DNA of 64,000 nucleotides from Bifiguratus adelaidae (lineage: Eukaryota; Mucoromycota; Endogonomycetes; Endogonales), in NCBI GenBank assembly GCA_002261195.1, contig MVBO01000026.1, forward strand, positions 1-64,000, in the 5' to 3' direction. Positions 57,211 through 64,000 of this stretch are shown one piece after another. A model generated the notes under the pieces. The model saw nothing but the letters and a program-made list of their open reading frames with translations. It was not told the origin of the DNA and did no database searches. The position numbers and the translations under genes were made by a program. How positions within the stretch are numbered: position 1 is the first letter of the stretch; each line of letters starts with the position of its first letter.

Positions 57211-57573
57211 CTAATGAGCCTCCACCTCTCGTACTTGTTCCTTGACCTTTCGCTTGATCTCCCGATAGCAGTTCAAGCATAAATGATGAAACAACTGGTG
57301 CGATCCGCATATTGGACAAGTCTTCATATCGGTACGGTTCTTGAGACCCTTGTTGGAGGCTCTCATGCGCTTCTTGGAATGCGATGTCTTCTTTTTCGGT
57401 ACGGCCAACAAGAAGGCTTCCGTGAGCCATTGTGGGAGCGTAATGGCTAATGGTCGGGACAAGAGTGAAGGTAGAGTTGTGGTAAGTGGAGTAGTGAGTG
57501 CAAGTGTACCGAATGAGCGTGAGAGAAGCCCTTGATGTGGTGATCGTCTAAAGAGCGACATCATGTTTGCCAT
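57211..57573 (-). CDS. MRPL32: Mitochondrial ribosomal protein bL32m
   Basis: One exon, 120 residues. The N-terminal 55 residues form a presequence (MANMMSLFRRSPHQG...), followed by AVPKKKTSHSKKRMRASNKG, the bacterial L32 start, cleaved after import in known members. The zinc site is CPICGSHQLFHHLCLNCY (two CxxC pairs). The C-terminus is basic (REIKRKVKEQVREVEAH). bL32m binds the large subunit of the mitoribosome. The start is the first of two close methionine contexts after a stretch that overlaps the divergent gene. Confidence 0.92.
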   Translation of the reverse strand: MANMMSLFRRSPHQGLLSRSFGTLALTTPLTTTLPSLLSRPLAITLPQWLTEAFLLAVPKKKTSHSKKRMRASNKGLKNRTDMKTCPICGSHQLFHHLCLNCYREIKRKVKEQVREVEAH

Positions 57574-57608
57574 CAAAAAGTGTCCGAAGCCACCAAAATT
57601 GAAATTCA
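57574..57608. promoter_or_regulatory. 35-base divergent gap between bL32m and PCBD genes
   Basis: Start codons of two genes with mitochondrial-type presequences point away from each other with 35 bases between. A shared bidirectional promoter overlapping the coding starts is implied. Confidence 0.6.
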
Positions 57609-58017
57609 ATGAAGACACTTTTGCTGACACGCGCCTTGCATACAACTGTCGCTCGGTCACTGGCCAAGCCAGTTCGACTGACGGCTCAAGAACGTGTCGA
57701 GAAGCTAGCACCTCTTGAAGGACGACAGTGGAAGGTACAACAAGGCAGAGACGCCATTGAAAAGGAGTTCTTGTTCAAGGACTTTGAGGAGGCGTTTGCG
57801 TTTATGACTAGCGTCGCTTTACGCGCTGAAAAAATGAACCATCATCCAGAATGGTTTAATGTAGGTGTGAATCGTCATCAACGCTTGCTCATCGGTGTAG
57901 GTATATAATCGGGTTTCGGTGACGCTGTCCACCCATGATTGTCAGGGTCTATCCAAGAACGATGTTGAACTGGCCACCTATTGTGATCGTGTGTATAGTA
58001 AAGCAAGGACTCTTTGA
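57609..58017 (+). CDS. Pterin-4a-carbinolamine dehydratase, mitochondrial-type
   Basis: Exons 57609-57860 and 57901-58017 give 122 residues. The enzyme dehydrates 4a-hydroxytetrahydropterin; relatives also act in molybdopterin or mitochondrial protein assembly. The N-terminus ([18 protein letters not shown]) looks like a mitochondrial targeting peptide. The catalytic motif is [12 protein letters not shown] (the EKMNHHP histidine pair), completed across the intron, followed by [17 protein letters not shown] with the third active-site histidine. The N-terminal [19 protein letters not shown] is also typical. Confidence 0.93.
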
Positions 58018-58136
58018 AGCATCAATCATGCACAATGACACTCCGTTTATTCCATTTGATATTGCTGGCTATGATGGCATGGTTTAGCAATGTACAAAAT
58101 TTGGAGGCAAAAGGGCTGATGAGCAGACTTTGCCAA

Positions 58137-59681
58137 TCATTCTTCCTCTTCACTTTCTTCCTCGTCGCTATCAGCGTTCTCTCGGAGCCACTTGACAAAA
58201 GGTTCCATTTGCTTCAAGAAGACGGTTTTACCGGACGGCTTTGCACCTTTCTCGTACCAATAAATGATGGCATTCTCGGAGAGGACATCTTGCTTGTAGA
58301 GCAATTGGACGATTTGTCGAAAATGTTTAATCAATTTTGCGTCATCGTAGCAAAAGGTCTGAACGCGTTGCAAGAGAATGATTTCGGTTTTGGGCGAGGT
58401 TGTGAAAGCAGTCAGAACCTTGGCCCATTGCTAAGATGGCTTTAGTAACTGCAACTGATATCCATTCGCTAATCAGCCACTTACATTAACCTGTCGCAAG
58501 GTTTGCGTCTCGACTTGATCTGGACGCGTGTTTATAAGATCAATAGAGCTCATAATAGCGGTCCAGAGCATCTGCGCAGCATCTTGTTCAGAAAAGCCAC
58601 TCTCCTTCATCTGTTGCTTGACATAGACAACGACTTCTTGAGCAGAGGCATCACCCTTGAGCATTTCCTCAAGTTGTGAGGTGAACTCGCCCTTGATGTT
58701 GTTGCGCTGTCCTTTCTGATAGAATTCGAGGAACGGACCCATGTCCTCCGCTTTGTAATGCTGTTGCAGGTGCTCGGCATCCCTCTTGGTCGGTGGAAAG
58801 AAATCCAAAAGCTTCTCTGAAATCCCGGCAGAAGTCAAGCCTCGGCCAACTTGATCCATGCCTTGTTGAGCCAAGCAAGTCTTGAAAACGAGAGTCGAGA
58901 AGCGCAAAGCATGTCCTATAGGAAAAGCTTTGAGTACAGATGAATAGATAGATGTAAGAGCATACCATCTTTAACAAGATAATCCTTGAAGAGAACCTTC
59001 AACACATTGTAGGAGGCCAATTGAGTGGTGATAAAATAGGCAGTGGCGATGGCCAACTTTGAATCTTCCTCAGGAGTCCACTTGTTGATGTACTGCAAGA
59101 TATTCTGCAAAGTCTCTTCGAATGCTTTGGAGAGATACTTGTATCGACGAATGAGCTTGTTAAGAACATCTACCCGTTTCTTGATCGCCGTAGGTGTCTC
59201 CTCGCAAGAGAAGATGCTGAACGAGAATCGTCCTCCTTCATCATCAATAATACCTCCGGGCTCTAATGTTAAAGTGTGAGTGTTCATCCATCCATGTGCA
59301 TCAATCACATACCGAGGATACCACCAGTGATAAGGATCTCGAAAAGTGGATCGCCGTACTTGCGGTAATCTAGATTATTTCCAGTTGTATCGAGCTTTGC
59401 AGAAAAGGCGTCAAGGTCGTCCTCTGGAACAGTTCCAACAACTGACAAAAACTGATCCCTAAAGACTACATACCGAGGCCCCTGGTCAGTTCATGGTACC
59501 AAAAATGCTCACAACAACTCACTTTCAGGCTCGTATTTAGCTTGCGCTTTTTGAACACCCTAATCATCGCGCCGGTCAGTCCCAAGTCATCGGTGGCCAT
59601 CCGTGTCGACTACACCTTTCTTTGCTTTATTCTTGCACCATTCAGAGCTGGTTTGACATGGGTGGAGGGTTGCGTTGACAT
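58137..59681 (-). CDS. eIF5-mimic protein (BZW/5MP)
   Basis: Exons 59681-59616, 59559-59523, 59465-59313, 59262-58966, 58915-58485 and 58430-58137 give 425 residues, as in animal BZW1/2 (419). 5MP proteins resemble the eIF5 C-terminus, bind eIF2 and eIF3 and tune start-codon choice. Family segments: KPALNGARIKQRK at the N-terminus, DLDAFSAKLDTTGNNLDYRKY, FNKL-like VLNKLIRRYKYLSKAF, VVVYVKQQMKESG, and the W2/MIF4G-like end AIIYWYEKGAKPSGKTVFL with a C-terminal acidic tail (DSDEEESEEEE). Start codon lies 90 bases from the divergent ankyrin-bromodomain gene. Confidence 0.95.
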
Positions 59682-59771
59682 ATAGTGTCAGGCGATCGGC
59701 AGACGAAAGAGAGGAATGAAATTGACGACGTCACAAGGCTTTTAGAGCACGCATGAGAGGGCAGGGACAAG
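59682..59771. promoter_or_regulatory. 90-base divergent promoter 5MP / ankyrin-bromodomain gene
   Basis: Between the two divergent start codons. GA-rich (GACGAAAGAGAGGAATG) but no specific site is claimed. Confidence 0.5.
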
Positions 59772-62151
59772 ATGGACATTGAGGGTGAGCTCAACAGTAC
59801 TTATGTCAACAATGGCTATTGACGCGAAGGTTAGTGGCAAGTCAGGTCATTGACGCGATCGCGGCAAAAGATGCGGACAAAGCGATCGACATTTTGACCG
59901 CCAATCCTCAGCTCGACGTGAACACTCTTGTTCCGAGTAACAACTTTGACGCCTCTTACACGTGGGTGCCTTTACACGCCGCGGCTTACTATGGGCAGCG
60001 AAAGGTGATCGACGTGCTGGTTACCCGTAACGCTGATATAGAAAAGCATGATACGTGGTATGGTGCGACAGCTATTGGCTGGGCTGCTTTTGCAGGTAGG
60101 TATACGCGTTTTTGGAACGTTTAAGCGGATCAGGGACTCAGACTTACCTAGACGATGATAAAACCGCAAGACATCTACTCAAGTACAAAGCAAATCCTGT
60201 TGCCAAGAACATACACGGCCAAACACCAGTAGAACTAGTTGCAGACCGAAAAGACAAGAAGTGGAGAGGCATATTCACATATCGAAAGCATAAGCAACCA
60301 AAATATAGCGATTCTGAGTCAGACGCAGAGTCACAAACGTCCAATGCATCCCGTAGAAAATCCACTCCAAGCAACACCGCAGCCACCCACACACCAACCA
60401 AAACTCCGCAGCAAACTGCGCAGCAAACCGCGCTTCATGATCGCGCCATCCAAATTCATCGAAATATGGCTTTAGATCAACCGCAACCGACGGAACCGTA
60501 CACTGGCTCGTATGATCAAGCAGAATTCATGAGGGAACTGTGGGCCATTGTTATCAATCACACTGACCCAAAGTAAGTGGCATCCGCATTGTGTTTGTAT
60601 CTTTCTCACGCATTGGTCTCAGTGGCCGTGGATATTGTGAGATATTCCAAGAGTTACCAAGCAGGGAGGAGCTTCCGGAATACTATGAAGTCATCCAAGA
60701 GCCGATATGTTTTGACATGATTGAGGTATGCATGACACATGACGGGAAGGAAATGACGCGACTGACACGTTGGTATCGCGAACAGGAACGGATGAAAACC
60801 GGGGCTTATCCAAATCTTGCCCGATGGGAAAGAGATATGAACAAACTTTTCGAGGATGCAATGTATTTCAATGAACTGGGATCGCGCATATTTAAAGATG
60901 GAAAATTGCTTCAGGTAATAACCAGCTATGTTGAGCTTAATCAGCCTGGTACTAACAGTATTCAATTTTCAGCGACTGTACCTGCGCCATTCGGCTCGGC
61001 TGCTAAACACAAAAGATATTGGCAATGTCGACACTTTTATGCTTGCTCCACTAAATCGACCTGTTTACGTTGATCCACCGCTGGATCATGAAGAACGCCT
61101 AGCAAGACGATCGCAAAAAGGCAACAGGCATGGATATGAGTTTGAAGAGGTGAAATGGATACCAAAGTCCACGCCTCGCAAGAAACCGCGTTCGGAGTCT
61201 TCGCAAGGGCGCAACAGAGAAGTCGACCGTTTACGTAGAGAAGAACGGGAACCGAATCGGCATCGTGAGAGGGAATTGCCGTCAGTTGTTCCTTCAGATC
61301 AAAATGGTCGACAGCAGCGGGTGCGGAAACCGCCAGATCGACTTATTGTGGCACCTGTGCCTTCACGGCCTGCTGTATCGGCACCACAAACGAACCGTGA
61401 GACTCCACAGAAGACGCTGCCAGATCTTTCTTATCTTCCACCACAACCGCAGATAGGACAGACACCATCCCAATCATTTCCCTTTATACCTACACCTACT
61501 TCCCAGCTCCCAATGGCTTCCCAGCTCGCCATGAAGCAGCAACAAGGCTACCATATGCCTGGATTTGATATGCTCCCGCAGCATGCACAAGCCATCGCTA
61601 ATGGCATATATGAGACTCAACCCGACAATAAGACAATAGCAAATGGTGTTCCAAAAGCACCCGTGGCCATAGGTCCAAACGTACCCCGCATCATAGATTA
61701 TGATATTCCCGACATACCGAAAGGTAAGTGTATGCAATTTGCCTTGGCTTCTTTGCTCAATCTTCTGGCAGCACCCGCGCTTTTGAAGTCAATACAAGTG
61801 GAGACAAACGAACGATCATTCGCCATGGCTTTCGACACGTTTACCACTGCACACAGCATTACCATCGCCTCTTTTGCACAGACCATGACATTTATACCTA
61901 TATTGGATCCGAAGCTTCTACAGAGCCAGGCTCAAGTAGCATTGACGGTTGAGGTAAATCGACGACGTATACAATCTTCGGACATTATCACATTTCGGGA
62001 TCAGCCTGCTTTCCGGCACGAAGTCTTTTACCTGACACCCAAGGTCGGCCTCAATGTCATTGATTGCTGTGTCAATGCGATGTTGAACGCAGATGGGAGC
62101 TCAGGAGTTCAATCTCAGCACTTCTACTTGTTCATTAGCCGTTTGTTCTAG
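59772..62151 (+). CDS. Ankyrin-repeat and bromodomain protein
   Basis: Exons 59772-59784, 59835-60095, 60152-60572, 60623-60725, 60786-60914, 60973-61723 and 61772-62151 give 685 residues. The first ATG is followed by a 13-base exon; this start joins in phase to the ankyrin part. Ankyrin repeats (residues about 10-150): WVPLHAAAYYGQRKVIDVLV, YGATAIGWAAFAG, KTARHLLKYKANP, NIHGQTPVELV. A bromodomain follows (about 215-330): ELWAIVINHTDPNGRGYCEI, LPEYYEVIQEPICFDMIE and FEDAMYFNELGSRIF, where YY-x-x-I-x-x-P-I and the YFN asparagine are the acetyl-lysine pocket. The middle is low-complexity, and the C-terminal 120 residues form a beta-rich domain (HSITIASFAQTMTFIPILD ... FRHEVFYLTPKVG). A role in chromatin remodelling of the RSC4 kind is inferred from the bromodomain plus C-terminal domain only. 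Confidence 0.85.
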
Positions 62152-62310
62152 TTGCCGTAGTTGTTGAATCATTCAGAATGTAATATACGTCGCTGCATGT
62201 TTTGTGTGAAAGTGTCTTTTTATTGGAGCATGTCACCGCATGCTGTACAAGAGGAGCGTGTCATGTCCAACGAATCGAACAACCAACCAACCATAAGTAC
62301 GACAGACACT

Positions 62311-62609
62311 CTAAAGGTTGAGCTTGGTGCGGCGCCAGTGACGACGCTTGGCGTTATAGCTGAAAATGGTTGTGTGAGTTTCATGCATTGCCACGACACA
62401 ACGATACATACTTGATCTTGTTGTCCGTTCTCATCCGGATCCATTGGGGAATGGGTCGGTTTTGACGTTGCTTCTTACCAAGGATACGCTTGATCTTGAA
62501 GGACTTGTTAGAAGGCTATAAGAAGACAAAAAGTCAGTTTCGGTAATCTCCATACTGTGTCATCCGCCTTGCCGCATGTCACATCTCGTAGTTTCTTCCT
62601 CGATACCAT
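62311..62609 (-). CDS. RPL39: Ribosomal protein eL39
   Basis: Three exons: 62609-62607 (the ATG alone), 62515-62412 and 62359-62311, together 52 codons, exactly the 51 residues of eL39. The middle exon encodes [20 protein letters not shown] and [14 protein letters not shown], the last [16 protein letters not shown]. eL39 lines the ribosome exit tunnel. An intron immediately after the start codon (ATG/GTATCG ... TTATAG) is assumed because no in-frame ATG exists before PSNK in the second exon; splitting after the ATG is common in fungal ribosomal protein genes. Confidence 0.93.
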
Positions 62610-62972
62610 CGGGATTATCGTCGAGACAGACTTTGGATGCGTGGAGCGAATGCGCACCATAAGGGAGCCACTAAAAATGTCCTTCTATAGGATGGCTTGA
62701 TGTTTCTTGCATCCATTCGTCCATCCATCAGTGCAATATCCATCCGACACTTATATCTCAAAGCGCGAAGGAGCATTATGCATCACTATTAACCGCATGC
62801 ACATTGCATCCATGCGAGACAATCCCAAGCCTCAACCAGCCGTATACATACCATTATATTATTATGTCTTCAAGTGAGAGGAAGGTTCAACCTTGCGCAC
62901 GTAGCAGACCTTAATCCGCCCGGAAAGTGTAGCGTCACGTGATTCAAATTTTGCGGTTCAATTTTCTGTGGA
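62610..62972. other. Intergenic, RPL39 promoter side
   Basis: 363 bases upstream of RPL39, ending at the stop of the TBC-domain gene on the same strand. No gene is seen; it should hold the RPL39 promoter. Confidence 0.5.
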
Positions 62973-64000
62973 TTAGATGGCCTCGATAGACCGAGTAATA
63001 TGTACAAGTTCGCGTTCAATGGGTAGCTCGCCAACATTGGCTAATTCCAAGTAAGCTTTGTCCACGTTACGCTTCATGGAAAATTTCGAGATCTTGAATC
63101 TGAAAGCATTGCTGAGAAGGATGTCGGGAGAAAAAGCTTCTGCTGGGAGATCAAGAAGGTAATTGAGGATTGAGGTGGTGTCATGACGTTGAGTGGTGAA
63201 GCGATCTATCAGACACATCAGTCAGATGCAAGCACTTTCGAGCCCAAACACTACCTTGACTGAGCTCGAAAATGGCTAAACTGATCTTGATGAATATCTC
63301 GGCTCCTTCCATAAAGAAAACATCCCAAATACGGAGCACGTGTGGCCATGGAAGCGATAATGTGAACATTGCAAGAAACCATTCCGTTGTATACATGCAA
63401 GCTGTGATATTGCTTCGTAACTGCGCAAGCCATTAGCGTCCGTGCCAATGTCATAGGAAGCCACCTACCAATACTTCGGACACCCGCGGAAGATGTTCTT
63501 CGAGTAATCCGTCCAGTGTGAGCGAGTCAATCTTCATCTGACGAAGTGACCTTGAATAATATCCGGGAATGTATCTCTCTATGATAGCGACGAGTAACCA
63601 GAACGAGTCCTGATAGTAGGAGAGGTAGCGCATTAAATAAGAATTAATCGATAGACGGTGAATGCACTGTACCTCTGCTGGCATATGCATTAGCATGCAC
63701 CCGACAAGTTGGCCCATGCCTGGACAATAGCCTATGCTTGGATTGTAATGAGCATATGCCTTCAGAACGTTGGCCAACTCTGTACGTCCATGTCCGCTTT
63801 CAGAACGAAACATGTTGTGGTCCTTGTAGCACCTATCCCAGAATATAAAGATCAAAATTTTCAAGTCAAGCTGTGCTACTTACGTTTGCACTTCATGATC
63901 TATTAAAGCAAAGACTGGAAGGCTTTCCCTTGCCAGTAGATCAGCGTAAAGGCCTTTCCGTTTGTAGTCACTGCTTCCAGCCAAAAATTGCCAAACTTGG
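62973..64000 (-). CDS. TBC (RabGAP-type) domain protein, cut by window end
   Basis: The 3' part only; the start lies beyond base 64000. Exons: window edge-63884, 63832-63673, 63609-63469, 63420-63255 and 63205-62973. The TBC domain is plain: VWQFLAGSSDYKRKGLY, the segment ALIDHEVQT where active proteins have IxxDxxR, AYAHYNPSIGYCPGMGQLVG where they have YCQG, DSFWLLVAIIERY, YTTEWFLAMFTLSLPWPHVL and RIWDVFFMEG. Rab GTPase-activating proteins use the arginine and glutamine at those two places; here threonine and proline stand instead, so GAP activity is doubtful. The C-terminus (SMKRNVDKAYLELANVG) is helical. Which Rab or partner it serves cannot be said. Confidence 0.88.

Noticed and set aside
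1-64000. CRISPR arrays, tRNA or rRNA genes, intact transposons
   Set aside because: No regularly spaced repeats, cloverleaf-like box A/B pairs or transposase/reverse transcriptase domains were recognised by eye; a tRNA scan and repeat search would settle it.

Overview
The window is eukaryotic nuclear DNA from a fungus, most likely an early-diverging one (Mucoromycota). The evidence is: genes split by many introns of about 45-65 bases with GTAAGT/GTATGT-type donors; fungal markers (RAX2, ARB1, DBP10, a three-part FOX2); and, beside these, genes that the best-known yeasts lack, such as a SAMHD1-like dNTPase, a fucose-1-phosphate guanylyltransferase, a BZW/5MP eIF5-mimic, an STK11IP-like leucine-rich-repeat protein and a Mediator Med27 with the animal-type C-terminal zinc motif. 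The species cannot be fixed from the sequence alone. Gene density is high (about 28 genes or gene remnants in 64 kb, both strands). No tRNA, rRNA, CRISPR array or intact transposon was recognised.

Layout. 0.6-3.0 kb: a serine/proline-rich protein of unknown function and a GNAT acetyltransferase whose 5' part is out of frame. 3.1-6.7 kb (minus): STK11IP-like LRR protein and a small LYR-motif protein. 6.9-10.3 kb (plus): FOX2/MFE2, the peroxisomal multifunctional beta-oxidation enzyme, with a C-terminal SCP2 domain and an SKL signal. 10.5-13.6 kb: ATP synthase OSCP and ribosome-biogenesis ATPase ARB1, head to head. 13.8-24.3 kb (minus): cytosolic aspartyl-tRNA synthetase, a DUF1206-like membrane protein, JJJ1 and RPB2. 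24.3-28.5 kb is the disturbed part: unexplained open frames, a heavily broken alcohol-dehydrogenase relic, a zinc-binding protein of apparent transposase ancestry, and a multi-pass membrane gene with a stop and a frameshift. 28.8-36.5 kb (minus): DBP10, a chromate-transporter-family protein and a SAMHD1-like protein. 37.6-42.2 kb: RAX2, here ending in an SH3 domain. 42.4-45.8 kb (minus): secreted beta-hexosaminidase and RAD18. 46.0-47.7 kb: a serine-rich single-pass membrane protein. 47.7-52.5 kb (minus): CHL1/DDX11 helicase and MED27. 52.5-58.0 kb: FPGT, NAP1, mL45, bL32m and a pterin-4a-carbinolamine dehydratase. 58.1-63.9 kb: 5MP/BZW, an ankyrin-bromodomain protein, RPL39 (51 codons in three exons) and a TBC-domain protein cut by the window end.

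These are mostly housekeeping genes, not a pathway cluster. Themes that recur are: very tight divergent gene pairs (start codons 33-90 bases apart); an unusual number of GC-AG introns (four recognised) plus one apparent GA-AG intron; and single-base frame breaks at homopolymers in otherwise conserved genes, which may be assembly errors and must be weighed before anything is called a pseudogene. I found no clearly new multigene system. The most unusual architectures are RAX2 with a cytosolic SH3 domain, the ankyrin-bromodomain protein, and a TBC domain lacking both catalytic fingers.
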